Assembly (NCBI RefSeq): GCF_902806685.2
Contig: NC_048547.1
Coordinates: 11,357,196 to 11,421,195, forward strand
DNA length: 64,000 nucleotides
Reading direction: 5' to 3'
Origin: Maniola hyperantus
Taxonomy: Eukaryota; Arthropoda; Insecta; Lepidoptera; Nymphalidae
In this document: positions 24,464 through 37,500 of the stretch, in pieces
Position numbering within the stretch: the stretch's first letter is position 1
Layout of the letters: every line of letters starts with the position of its first letter
Position numbers and translations under genes: made by a program
The notes under the pieces: generated by a model
The model's database searches: none
Seen by the model: only the letters and a program-made list of their open reading frames with translations
Told to the model about the DNA's origin: nothing

Positions 24464-25001
24464 GTCAATCATAGATCACCTTTGTAAATAATAAAAATTA
24501 ACAAAAATATACTTAAAACAAAATGGAATGTAAAAAATAAAATGGCCGGTTAAGTATATCACAAAAAATCCCTTTCAATAAGATAATATAAAATAGATAA
24601 TATACTTACTTATTTAAAAAGGGATGTCAGCAAAATTAATTATTTACTGTATGAAAATATCAACTATGAACTGGCAACATGGTCTATAATCTATATCTAA
24701 TTTTTGACGATTGCACTTTTTGCTAATTTGCAACTCAAGATTTATATTCTTATCTGATCAAGTTATCTAATTTGGAACCAGAAAAATCACATACACCTGG
24801 CTTCACCTACACTGGCCAATACAACTTTTTCACTACAATTTTTTTCTTCATCCTGTAAAGTTGTTAAAATTTAGATAGTACTACTGGTTGCCCGTTCACA
24901 GTCAACATATTGAATATGTCAGTATAAAAATATAAAATATTCTTTAGAAAATTGATCATGTAAAAAATAAACATCTTAAAATCTACCTATTTTCTTAAAA
25001 C

Positions 25002-28000
25002 CTAAATATGGATAATCTTAGAGACTATAGAGTAAAGAATGAAAGTGTATGTCAATAGAGATTCTTTTGAGATTGTTAATCTGTATGCTGAACCTCGAAC
25101 ATAGTAACCATATGCATCACTGTGATAATCACCCATTTGGAAGGTTATAGAGGGAGAGGACATCCTTCCATCCCCTCCATTGGAGTATGCCAGTACTCTC
25201 AAGTTGTATGATTTACCCGGTGTCAAGTTAGTCACATAGGCTTCGAGCTTATGCTCCACGGGTACTAATGTGTCATTGGCTGTGCTCATGTCATGGTCTA
25301 TTTCCCATACTCTGACCTGAAAGTAGAAAAATAGGAAATACAAAATCAATTCAGCATCCTTGCAACGCCTACTGTAATGATCTGTATCAAGCAAAAAAAC
25401 ATGACCATGGACCAAAAATTGTATATGGTGGCTAAATTGTATATGGTGATGGAGGACCAAAAGTGACTTGGGTGGTTGGCAAAATTGTATTTGGTGGCTA
25501 AATATAAGGACCAAAAATGACTTGGTTGTTGGCAAAATTGTATTTGGTGGCTAAATATAAGGACCAAAAATGACTTGGTTGTTGGCAAAATTGTATTTGG
25601 TGGCTAAATATAAGGACCAAAAATGGCTTAATGGTTGGCAAAATTCAGGGAAGATGTGTCATTAAATTAATCATAGGTGGAAGTTTGGTTTAAGCTAGAT
25701 TACTTATTAGCCCATAGGCTAGATGGTAGTAGCAATAATGCTGCCATTTGTATAATGGTGATTTATGGTATGAAAACGAAAATTGCCACAACACAATGTT
25801 TAAGAGTTCAATGCACGCACGTTAAACATTGGTCGAAGAATTCGGCCACTAACATGTAAATGCGCCTTAATACTACCTGGTAGCATTGGCAACACTATTT
25901 TGATGCCAATGAGCAGTTCCTCAATATAGTCAAGGAATATTTCTTCAATATTTAACTTTTGACTGTTCCTCAATATCACCTCTATCAATTCAATTCCCCA
26001 ATCTTAACTTGTAGCCCTCAATATCACCTTGTTCAATAAATCAGTTCCCCAACCGTGCTGCTACCGCAAAGCCGACTCGTCCGCAAATCAAGGGCGTCGT
26101 CTCACTGTATGTATTTACCTTGTAGCCAATAAGCGGTTCCTCCTCTTCGGTCGGCTGCACGTATCTCCACACGACGCGCACGGTGCTGGGGTTGACGGCC
26201 CACACGTTGACGGAGGCGGGCGGCTTCTGCGGCGCCTTGCGGTACGTCCGCTCCAAGTATCGCTCACTTTCTGGCCCTTCTCCCGCCGAGTTGAATGCCA
26301 TTACCTGAAATAGGAAAAGTTTTGGTTATATTAGGTCTATTTTCAAAAAACCATAGAACTAGAAAGGACGAATCATACTGCGTTATGAACGAACGTACGT
26401 CTAATGGCGCATACAGACCGAGCAGCGAAGGCGAACTGGGGGCGAGGCCCATGCACACTTTGCTGTTGCAGTTCGGTAAAACTGGTAGGGGTAAGGGGAG
26501 ACCAAGGAGAATAGAAATGGAGAAATTGGTCACCCACTAAAGCTAAACGCTCATCATTACACGCCTCGATGTCCCCTACCACTCGCTCACAGCGTCCGCT
26601 CAGTATCAATCGTCCACAGCCACAATTCGTCTTCGATTGCTGTCGATGCTCGGTCTGTACATAGCATAAAATAAGGTTAAAATGCATTAAATTTCAAAAC
26701 TCGCGCGAGATGAATGTAGATTCGCCGCCTCATCGGGTATGAAAATCACGCGAAATTCGTCCTTTCTGGATAAGATCGAAGCAAAAATAATGTTACCTTG
26801 ACGAAATAATACGTGTCTGGTTGCAGTCCAACAATGAGAGCCCAATTCCGTGTTGTCCTTGAAAGAAAGTAAATGCATTCCTCTTCCTTATTAGCTTGCT
26901 TCCAATACTTAAGGCGGTGACCGATCAATTTGCCGCGTAACCGCTCTCGAGACTGGTCGATAGGATTCCAGGTTACGTTAAGAGCTGTAGAGTTGAAGGA
27001 TCGGGCATACACTTGTTGCGGCGCAACCTGAGGCATATCTTCAGCGGAATATATCGTTACCACATCGCTCTCTGGACCTGCACCGATGTCGTTAAAAGCC
27101 TGAACTTTCACGTTATATGGAGTAAAGAAATAGTCCAACGGTATGTGCACAACGTGCATTCCAACATTTCCATATTCTTTGAGTAATAGTGACTGGAATT
27201 CCACTTCAGAGTTATTGCGTCGCCAAAAGATTTTGTAATGAATGCCAGGACCATTTTGTAAGGATTGTGGCAATGGAGACCACTTAATAGTAAGATCGCC
27301 AATTTTGCCGCCACCGCCGCCCACGTTGAATGGAGCGTAATAGGGTTTATCAGGTGTAGTAGAGAATTGAGGACTAGGAGAAGACGGTTTTCCAACACCC
27401 AAACTGTTAACAGCTTGTACCCTAAACTCATACACAGACCAAGGCATCAGAGTTGTGGATACCGATGCTCGCTTTCGACCATTATATCTATCGATTTCCA
27501 TAACATTTGCGACGTTATCGTTAACGACATACCAAGTCGAATTCCATTGAGTGCGACCTGTGACAACGTAGCTGGTGATCGGACGACCATTGGGGCTGCT
27601 GTCGGTCCACTCTAGAGTTACAGAATCACGTTGGATATTAATAACTTGTAAGCCTCCCGGCGGACCTGGTGGACCTTCGATGCGCAATTGCGTACGTGTT
27701 GAAATCCGTCCGATTGCTGACTTAACTATACATTCGTACTCTCCAACGTCTGCCAGACTAACGTCATAGATAGTTAATTCCCCTCCATCGATCTTGAAGC
27801 GCTTGTCGGCGTAAACATCCGCGTTCTCTCTCATTGCTATACCATTATGATTCCAAAGGTAAGCAGTGTCCAAAAGAGAATCAACATCTGCATTACAGTG
27901 TAAGAAGATTACTGAACCAACCTGGGTCGTGATACGCGGTGGTAATCGTGCTAAGAAACGTGGAGCACGTATAATTAAGAGTCGCCCGCGACTTTCATCA

Positions 28001-30258
28001 GTACCATATTGGTTTTTAGCAACACAAGTGTAAACTCCTTCATCGTCTCTTGAAAGCTGCCTTATGATTAGATTGCCAGTTTCAGTTATAAATCTTTTAC
28101 CCCCAGCTCCGATGACAATATTATCTTTTTTCCAAGTAAATGTAGGTTTCGGCGCCGCCTCTGGATTACATCGAAGAGTGACATTGCCACCTTCCGATCC
28201 ATAGGTTTCAGATTCTAGAGGTCTCTTTTTAAAAGATGGTTTAAGAGATAAAACACGAAGCTGTCCTGTCGAATATCTAGCTTTCAATTGATTTTTGGCT
28301 TCACACTGATACATGCCAGGGTCTCTGGTTGGATCTAGGAACTTGATTATGAGTACATTATCTTGTATTACATACCTATCTCTGTCTTCAGGTGCTAATG
28401 TGTCCATGGACAGTTTCTCGCTATTCTTCCACCATGTGTAATTGACATCAGGAATACCAAAAGCTTCACAGTTCCAGTGTAAATCACCTTTGTTGTCCAT
28501 ATGCTTATTGGTCAATGGAATAGTAAAGTTGGGTTCAGCTTGTACTTTAAGAAAGACACTATTTGAGATCCGGGCTCTGTCGTTTCGCACATCACATATG
28601 TACTCGCCTTCATCTTCAACGCCGACGTTGGGTATAGTCAAAACACGATCAAAGCTGCTCAAATGAGCTTGTTTGGGGATGCCACCATTTTTTCTTGTCC
28701 AATTGTATGAAGGTACAGGATAACCAAAAGAAACACATTCAAGTCGTATCTCCTGTCCGACCACAGGGGCATCTGGAAACACTTTAGGAAACCCAATAGG
28801 GAACTTAAGTTGCTGAAAATCTGAATGTGGGTACACCAGAAGTGGGAAGAATGGCCCGTTGCGGCCTGCATCAGACACTTTACTCATCACATTACAACTG
28901 TAGTTTCCTCTGTCAATTGTCTCTAAAGCTGAGAAATAGAGTCCTCCATCATAAGAGACAAACACTCGCCTATCTTCCTCTACAAGATTGGGAAAATAAT
29001 TACGAGCCCAAAGGAAATTTACCGATGGGTAATACGATGGGGGATCACAGTACATAGCTTTGCCCCAATATTGTTTGCCACTTTCCACTGGTCTTTTTTG
29101 GTTAAACTCTCTAATAAAACCAAAGGACAATCTCACTGACTCTGATCGAATAACACCAAATTTATTGGTGGCTGTGCAATGATACTTTGCATTGTCTTTC
29201 TCAGCATCCGGTTTGTCTATCATGAGTGTGCCACCACTTAGAATAAACCTTGAATCTGAGAGGGGATCAATTTCTGTGAACACAGGGTTGTCCACTTGGT
29301 AATCTTCTCTGAACCACTTGTAAGTGGGTGCCGGGTATCCGCCAGCTATACAAGTTAACTGAACATGATTCTTTTTTGTTGGGTCATAGATTATATCTAC
29401 TGGTTCTTTTATAAAGTATGGTCCTCGGGGCAACCTCTCCAGATCAAATGTATCCAGACCGTAGGTGAAGGATCTTTCTTCTTCTATCAGGTAATGCAAT
29501 CTCTGTGTTTGTCCTTCACAAATAAAGTGGTAATACTGAGTGCCCTCAACTGGTGCTAAACCCCAGCGCCCATCTTCATGGGAAAACCTGTAAACTAAGT
29601 AATCTTTAGGCAGTAAATTGTAGCTAGTGTATGTTAGCTTTCTATCATCAAAGAAAGCACTTTCTAAGCCTGTCAATTGTGAACCGTCAGCTTCGTTGAC
29701 CCAGTAGCCGGGGGTCTGTTGGTGAGCGCCGATGTACCACGATCCTTTTTGAGGATCTAAACGCATCAAGTTAGTGATGACAAAACCATGTTCTTCTGGA
29801 CTGTTTAAAGCTGCCAGATCCGCCTCGTATGCTTGACATATTTTTCGAGCTTCGTTACGAGGTCGGTCTGGAGATTTCGTAAAACGATAGCACGCCTCTC
29901 GAAACCGAATCCAATTAGGTGGACACCTGTATCGCTCCTCGTAATCTAGCTCTGCATAGTAAGTGGCGGTGTTCTGTGGATCGACTTCATTTTCTCCCTC
30001 GCCGTAAACATCAGAGTTGGAACTGTCTTGATAGAAAGAACTCTGGGCGGGATTCGAGTATTCGATACCGTTAACCGGAAAACTGCCATAGGGTACCTGC
30101 GGATTTTGACGATACGTTGCGTTCTGGTTAGTGTCCGGTTGATAAGGCTTCTGATAGTTAGGATTATAAGGCAGCTCCGATCCTTGGCCGTATACACAGT
30201 TGAACACTGTTACAAACAACCAAGTAGCTTTCATGTTTTGTTCCCACATTACGTACAA
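25002..30258 (-). CDS. Cont: Contactin, GPI-anchored Ig/FnIII septate-junction protein with C-type lectin domain
   Basis: Coding exons on the minus strand are 30258-26797, 26304-26119 and 25316-25002. Junctions are phase 0 with GT-AG borders, giving 1320 aa. The best start may be the internal Met at 30234, which begins a clear signal peptide (MKATWLFVTVFNCVYG); eight residues precede it. Domains in order, counted from 30258: C-type lectin domain about 112-249, six Ig domains about 280-865 (paired Cys, D-x-G-x-Y-x-C motifs such as DDEGVYTCVA), and four FnIII domains about 862-1262. A hydrophobic C-terminus (LLTYTFILYSIVSKIIHI) follows, fitting a GPI-attachment signal. Lectin-Ig-FnIII is the layout of insect Contactin, which works with Neurexin IV and Neuroglian in septate junctions. 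Lectin, Ig and most FnIII domains share one 3.46-kb exon. The 3' neighbour of the BCOR gene on the same strand, 4.3 kb away. Confidence 0.95.
25454..25650 (+). repeat. 53-bp minisatellite in Contactin intron 2
   Basis: Units start at 25454, 25508, 25561 and 25614. Each begins GGACCAAAAATG, and the two central units look identical. The last unit is partial. A related degenerate half unit (GACCAAAAATTGTATATGG) precedes them from about 25409. The array lies between the exons encoding the two halves of the last FnIII domain. Reading frames across it are repeat artefacts. Confidence 0.9.
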
Positions 30259-31190
30259 TTACCGTCCTATTCTACAAACTTTTTTATTTATTTCTTAACT
30301 TTGTAACATTTGTGATTAATTCCATTTATAATTACTTAACGAGTAATACAAAAACCAAGACTTATTAAAAAATATTTTCGTATAGTCTTCATTTAATGAG
30401 AAATTTTGACAATTCGTTAGAATTTTCAAGCCCCGCCTCAACCATAGCGTAATATTTATTTATAGAGTGGAGTATCCGTGTCCATCTTGCCCCGAAATAT
30501 ACATCTATTATACAGTAGAACAGTAGAAACGGGTAACATTGGTTGTTGTGGCGGAGGTTTTAGGATATTTGATGCGATTAAAATTTTTAATATGATAATT
30601 TTGTCTCCTTCCATGTAAGGCATGGTCTTTATCCTATACTTTATGTATAGGTTGCCTTGATTTAGTATATGTACAAAAAATACAGGCCACCTTTACACCC
30701 TAATTTGTAACTAAATACTGTCGATATTATTGTTTAATTTTTGTTCTTGTGTGTTTTTGGTATTTGCATATAATTTATGAGTTTTTACTTCTTTGTTGTT
30801 TGAGATGTTTCCAGAGGTTACTAAATAATTATTTAGATAATAAAAGATAAACAGCCTCTTAGATTTTTTCAAATCGTACTTTCGTGCCGACAAAGTTGCC
30901 TTACAATAAATACTAATTTATATTTAATATTTGAACCGTACCAAAGAGAATATAATCACTACGTTTTTTACCGTACACAATGTTTGATGTTTCTAAAGTT
31001 ACCCGTTGCTACTCTTAAAATTGGTTTTCTACCTAGTGCGCACAAAACAACAATTTAGTGCAATCACGGATACGAGCGGCGCATTGTACAAAAAAGTCTC
31101 AGCAAAACTGAGATCTACACTTGAGATCCGTCTTTACTGTTTAGTCTGACCTGCGCAGTGCGCAAACAATGTACAAACCACCATGTTGTA
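30259..31190. other. Upstream flank of the Contactin gene
   Basis: AT-rich, with no repeat or coding exon recognised. It probably holds the Contactin 5' UTR and promoter, but no core element could be assigned. A short palindrome lies at 30628-30655 (TTTATCCTATACTTTATGTA region). Confidence 0.35.
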
Positions 31191-31196
31191 ACTTTA

Positions 31197-31597
31197 AGGT
31201 TCGTACGCACCTGAGCGGCGCGGCGCGGCGCTTCAGTCCGACTGCAGAACGCGTCACCTCAGGCCGCTCGACGGTGCCTACCGCACTACAACTTCAGTAC
31301 GCGGCACCTCGCGTCACTTGCGCGTCACTTTTATACCCGTTCGCGTACAAGCGCGAAGCGCCGTGCCGCGCCGCTGGGTATGTCGCACTAGCGTCACTGC
31401 ACTGCGCGTCGCTTCGCTGCGCTTCAAAATATTCTCTCCAGCCGTGCCGCGCGGCAACGCGCGGTGAAGCGCTGTGCAGCGCCGCTCTAGTGCGATATGC
31501 GCCATACAAAATGATAGAAATGATATTTTGACGCTCTGTGCCGCGACGTGCAGCTCGCTGAAGCGCCGCGCCGCGCCGCTCAGGTGCGTACGAACCT
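31197..31597. mobile_element. GC-rich PIF/Harbinger-like MITE with TTA target duplication
   Basis: Ends are exact inverted repeats for about 40 bp (AGGTTCGTACGCACCTGAGC inward from each side). TTA flanks both ends (31194-31196 and 31598-31600). The interior is GC- and CpG-rich, with open frames on both strands that reflect base composition. A longer relative is at 56872-57461. Confidence 0.92.
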
Positions 31598-31600
31598 TTA

Positions 31601-31735
31601 TCATCATCGCTATGGGGGTACGCCACCGCTGGACGTAGTACTTTTGTAGTGACTTCCACACGCCACGGTCTTGCACCGCCTGAATCCAGCGGCTTCCTGC
31701 GACTCGCCCGATGTCGTTCGCCTACCTATAGCGGG
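31601..31735 (-). mobile_element. RTE-type LINE 3' fragment abutting the MITE
   Basis: On the minus strand: GCAAGACCGTGGCGTGTGGA, TACGTCCAGCGGTGGCG, then an ATGATG tail next to the MITE's TTA. It is the same family as 8405-8535. The MITE seems to have landed at the LINE tail. Confidence 0.7.
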
Positions 31736-32099
31736 GAGTCTTCAGACGCTGCGCTTTTCGGTGTGAGGTTGCCTTTCCAGCACATTGGGACCCCAACAAT
31801 CCCAACATCTATCAGTTTTTTGAACTATGTGCCCTGCCCATTGCCACATCAGCTTTGCCACCCGCTGAGCTGTCGGTTACTCTGGTTCTCCTACGGATCT
31901 CCTCATTTCTGATTTGGTCACGTAGAGTAACTCCAAGCATAGCTATCTGCATCGCTAGCTGTTTTAACTTCAGAGATCAAACTTGATCAATCCCAAGGCT
32001 GGGGCGAGTCCACAGATGAATGTTTTTTTATTTTTATTTTTATTTTTATGTTATACTACCTCTATGGGCGAGCCGTACTCGCTATAGCAAAGTAAATAA

Positions 32100-34552
32100 A
32101 AAAACAATTTCAATTGATCACTTTCTTTAATTTCCACTTCTTCAACAAGAATTATTGTGTCAATATTGATAATAATACTTATACTGTAGGTACCGCTTAA
32201 AACAGACAGTTAATATTATACAGTTCAGTTTCCATAATTATACAACGTTGTATATTATAATAAAGTCGTTAGTTACAATTTTATTTAAAAATTCATACCA
32301 TTTTCCGCGCACTTTTCACTCTTTTAATATTATTTCATCACAGATCAATCATGTACTTCTTCGTTAATTCTCCATATAGAAATAAGTTAGGGCGGAACAT
32401 GATTTAATTATAGAATACAAAATTGCTACTATTCACACAATTCTTCCAAAGTGCTACATTATGCTCACTGGCTGAATAATATAATCATTATACTTAATAC
32501 ACATAAAATATATTATTCAGACAATAGGCTCGGAATAAATTAAAAAATAATTTGCTTACAATTTGTCTTACTTTTATTACAAATACCTACTTATAATATT
32601 TACATGGTTATTAATAATAATTTTCGCGATATGCATAAAAATTATGATTTAATAAAATTTCCTAATTTCTTAGTGGACTCTACAAATAAAAACATAACTT
32701 TAATAAAAATAAGTGAAATTAATGTACAATAAAAATATAATATAATGGATACAAATATGACAAACATAACAACAAATATATAAAACAATAATAATGTTAG
32801 GTAGCTTTTTATTAGATAAAAGATCAAAAATCTATTAACTTAGCATTTAGCATAATCTCAGGACAATTGATTTTACAGCACACAAAACAAGTAGGTACAC
32901 TCTCAATAACTTTAGGAAATTACAATCTAGTCATTTAAAATTGCTCTAAAGCTGCAAACAAAAGAATTATATCACTTATTGGCTAGTTACTTTTTTGCCA
33001 GCCAACCTGATATTCTTCACTTCACTTCACTTCACTTCAAACATTATAACAACATAAAATCAGAATTTTATATTACAAATAGGCCTAAATTGAGATGATG
33101 GAGTATTTTATATTGTTTGAGTTGAGTTTTTGTTTTTGTCAATATCATGTCACAAAATATATGTAAGTATAATTAACCTACACATGATAAAGGTGTCGCG
33201 AACTATTTAAAATGTAAAACAGAACTTTAAAAACCCTTCAATAATTGAAATTTTTGAATAAGAATCAAAATGGCTAGTAAAAAAATAGGTTTTTTAATTT
33301 GTTGGCTGGCAAAATAAAACCAATAATTTCTGTGAATAAAGCCAACCTATATACATTAAAGTTGTGCCCCTAAAGTGTTTTTAATTTTAATTTTTACTTC
33401 AGAGCATTCAATGCTTTTGCATACTCAAGATTATGCTATGTACCCTTAATTGCTAAATTAGATTATGGTAACTATAGCGTGTTAATCTTTTTTATTACAC
33501 TATCATTGCCGCAAGTACTACTTATTATAATAATTATTCACATAACTTAGATACAAACACCGTACACCATCATTAAATAGCACCCATGGGAATATAATAC
33601 ATTCAAAGCAACATTTATTATTTACAATACGCGAATCTATCTACAATAATATATACAGGTTGTTCTAGACTCTAGAGTAATAATTATACATATTATAATT
33701 TAAATACATTATACAACACACCTCAGTCAATACAAACTGTGATTGTGTGATATTATATGATTATGAGTTGATTATGTAATGGCTGCCTTAAATTAAATTA
33801 CAGTCTCATAAAACAAATAGTTCATTTTGTTCCTAACTGAGATACATCTTTGATTTTTTATACAATAAATCAGTCGAAGATTTTTTAAATAGATAGCTGG
33901 GTTAATTCTATAAGAAATCGACTTATGGTAGTTTAGAAGCGTGCGAGATCTAAAATCCTCTTCTATCAGAATCTCTAAACAATTGCTCCCGTTTATTACA
34001 ACAAAGTTTTGTCTCGTCTTGTACTCCATCCGTTCTGACATAATACGAAAGCTAAGCTAATCCGGTTTTATGTAAACGCTAGACTTATTGGCTGTTCATT
34101 AAGTTTCAGTTAATACTAGACTAGATTAGGGTTTAGTCTCTGACATAAATACGTCTTGTTTTAACTCTTAAGTCTGAGCAAAGTCAGTAGTATGTATGCT
34201 TGAGTATGCTTTAGATCTCAACCTAAAGTGCCATACTTTTAAGCTGAGGTTGAGATCTCTATGGTGTACGAGACCGATTTATATGAGAGACATAAATCTG
34301 TCTCATGTCTCATTTTAACTGTCTTAAGTCTGAGCAAAAACAAAGCAAGCTTTTTAGAACTCTACCTTAGAACATTTAGATAACAAAGGATACATCATGG
34401 CATACATCACTAGTCCACAAGTTTGGTGTACAATGTAACGAAAATAGCAATCTTAAATACACACTTTAAACATAATTTTTCACAAGAAGCTCCATTATTA
34501 TTTTAAGCCATACTACTATTGAATAGTTAACGTACATAGTATGTTATTAGTG
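32100..34552 (-). other. Likely long 3' UTR of the BCOR gene, or intergenic
   Basis: About 2.4 kb of very AT-rich, repeat-poor sequence follows the BCOR stop. Minus-strand AATAAA occurs at 32286-32281, 32578-32573 and 32813-32808. Minor features are (ACTTC)4 at 33013-33038 and an AGATCTCAACCT/AGGTTGAGATCT foldback at 34215-34257. Repeat scarcity beside repeat-rich flanks suggests transcribed UTR, but this is inference. Confidence 0.35.
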
Positions 34553-37500
34553 TCAGCTAACTAGGACGGTCTCGATTTTGAGTAACTGCCTCAACTTATC
34601 GGTAACCCTGACAAGGGCCACTTTCGATGCCCTCACGTTGACCTTCTCTCCAGCACCGAGCAGCTGGTGGCATTGAGCTCTCTCCAGGAACTCTTGGGTT
34701 CGTATCTCCCGGAGCAGTTCTTTGGGGGATCCCGAACCACAGTGGATTTGCTTCAGTAAGCTGTCCTTTGATTTTATCTGAAAATTAATTTAAAAAACAA
34801 ATTTAAAATAATTCCTGCAAAGTTCAACATGTTAATAGTGAACAAAAAGAGTACTTCAACACCAATAGTGATTCGAATAATCATAGGTTTTTATAAAACC
34901 CCACGGGAACTCTTAATTTTTTGGGATAAATAGTAACTTTTTATTGGGAGTCCAGAGTTCGACCCCAGGCCTCTCTAACTTACCGGATCTATTCGCATTT
35001 AACGATGATCGTGTTCGATCGTGCGTCGTGAGGAAACCTGCCTGTTGAGATGACATCTCATGATGATGATGTTTACCTGTAAGATGTTGGTGATGTCCTG
35101 CAGCAGGCACCACAGGCCGTCGGCAGGCTGGCCGGGCGCGGCGCGCAGGCTGTAGAAGGGCGGCAGTGGCGCCTCCGTGCACTGCAGCTCAACAGTAGCG
35201 TCGGGCGGTGGTGGGGGCGTCGCGGGCGGGGGCGACGACAGCGGGTCGCAGCCGATCTCCTCGCGGTCTATAAGGGTTATACCAACTACATTTAACTTTT
35301 GTAAGTTCACAATTCTATTACTTACTCTATTTCAGTGCTCATGGGCTTGGTGTTACCTATTCTATTTTTCCTTTCGGCAAAAAAGCGGTTTAAACCCAAA
35401 AATTTATTTTTTGAGTTATTGCCAATAACATGGGAAATGTCGTTTCTAAAAAGGTATGCTATATAGAACCAAACTAAAAACTTCTTTTTCAGGGCAAGCT
35501 TTTTTTTGACAAAATAACTGTAATGTAAATCTATCCTGTAGTCATGAAATATACTACAGAAGAGAAGAAGATACTGATGAAACCTTACTAAGAAGAACAC
35601 AGATAAGGTCGCAGCAATCAGAAGGATGTAGACATATCTTTACTAAGTATGTACTAATTATCAAACAGGAATTAAAGATACAGTATGGGCTAATACAGTA
35701 CCTACAAGTTTGGATAAGATTGAAAAAAATCCTCACCTATAATCTTATCCGGTGCGGGAAATCGCCAAGGCTCGGTGGCACGGCCCTGGACATCAGCGAT
35801 ATACAAATGGAGCAGCTTGGCAGATGACCCTTCCGCCAATTCCTCCGGCTTTTGGCCGGCATACGTCCCCAAAAGGGGATCAGCGCCGTATGATAACAGA
35901 AGTCTGATAATTTCTACGTGGCAGTTCTCGCAGGCTTCGTGCAGTGGCCTGTAAGATAAAAAACATGTGGTGGTCATAAACTCTTGATGGATAAACAATA
36001 TTTTTTTATTTAAAAAATAATACTACGATGATTTAAATGATCCTAAAAATCATCCTACAAGGTACAAAGCTACAAGTACTTCAGCGTAATTCTAGGTACT
36101 TTCAGGTACAACAGCTATTTTCAAATAAAAGGAAGCACACTGAAAGTCGGTTTTTCTCGTTTGGAAACTACTACGGCACTGATAGTCGACAGGAATGTAT
36201 TTGATTAATTAATATTTGTTGATATAATTATATTTAGATACTACACACCTTATTCCTCCTTGAGCTGCAGCAGAAACATTAGCACCATACTGTAGAAGGA
36301 GTCTTGCTATCCTAACGTGCCCTTTAGCTGATGCCACGTGCAATGGAGTAAAACCTGCATTGTCTTTAGCTGATGGATCCGATTCCATTTTCTCCAAGCA
36401 ATATGCAACACAATCCTGCAAAAGAGATACATTTTAATGCGATTCATATGGAACAGGAAGTAGTAGCGATGCTATAACTGTGATACAATACTAACTGTAA
36501 AACCGAGTCTGGCAGCGCGATGCAGTTGCGTCTCACCGATGCTTTTGTTGATAAACCAGCCCTTGATCTCTTTCTGAATATCCTGGACAGATTCGGGATT
36601 GGGTTTAGGTGCTGCTCGCCGTACTTTAGGACAGTGGTCTTCCCTGCGAATTATTTTCTTCTTCTTTCGTATATAATCAAACCCTGAACTAAATTTTCTC
36701 CTTCCAAAAAGACGTTTTAAACGTCTTTTGGTGGGCACCTCAGTAGGCCCAGGAGCACCACCTTCTACCTTAATTTCATCTTTTTCGCCAGAGGTAGGAC
36801 TTGTTTCCTTTTTTACTTTATTATTAGAGATTTCCTTTCTTTTTTTATGAGCGAATGATTTGATAACACTATTTCTTTTCTTTAAGCGCATCATTCTGCC
36901 TTTAGCATCATTTGTTTTTAAGGACTTAGTGCTTCTTAATCCATCTCTAATTGAACTAGATCTTCGTTTTAACTTTTCTTTAATCATTTTTTTTGGTTTG
37001 AATTTAGGCTTTATTTCAGGTTCTTCTTTTATCGGTATATCTGGATCTTCTTGAATGATTTCATCTCTACAGGATGATGGTGGTGCGGACGCAGGTCTGT
37101 CATCCCCAAACACTTCTTTAATGGTAGCTCGCTGCTTTAACACTCTGCTTTCAGTTCTAGTTCTTGACTTGAGTACGACTGGCGCAAATTCTTCAGTAGC
37201 ACCAATTAGTCCATTGGTATCTTTAATAAAAGCCGTTCTAAACATTGTGACAGTTTCTTTCCTGAATGCGCCTAAATAAAAAATATCTTCCATCAACTTC
37301 TCTTTCTTGGCGCTGAGATTACCCTTATTTCCATTTTTAACTAAGCCTAAACTTGGCGTTGGTAATAGTTCAGTATTGTTGGATTTTTTTGTAATAACTT
37401 TCGGTGTCTTTTCTTCTTTTTCCCTAGATTTCTTTTTCGATTCATCTTTTTTACCACATTTTTGAATAAGGACGTCTACAATAGAGCTACTTTTTTTCTT

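Noticed and set aside
25346..25588. Minus-strand frames across the Contactin intron, one joined to exon 3
   Set aside because: The upstream part is translation of the 53-bp minisatellite. The real exon begins at the acceptor at 25316.
25454..25650. CRISPR-like array
   Set aside because: Units are directly adjacent with no spacers, and the genome is eukaryotic.
31169..31676. Several 120-codon frames on both strands
   Set aside because: They lie in a GC-rich MITE whose base composition avoids stops. They are palindromic and have no domain.
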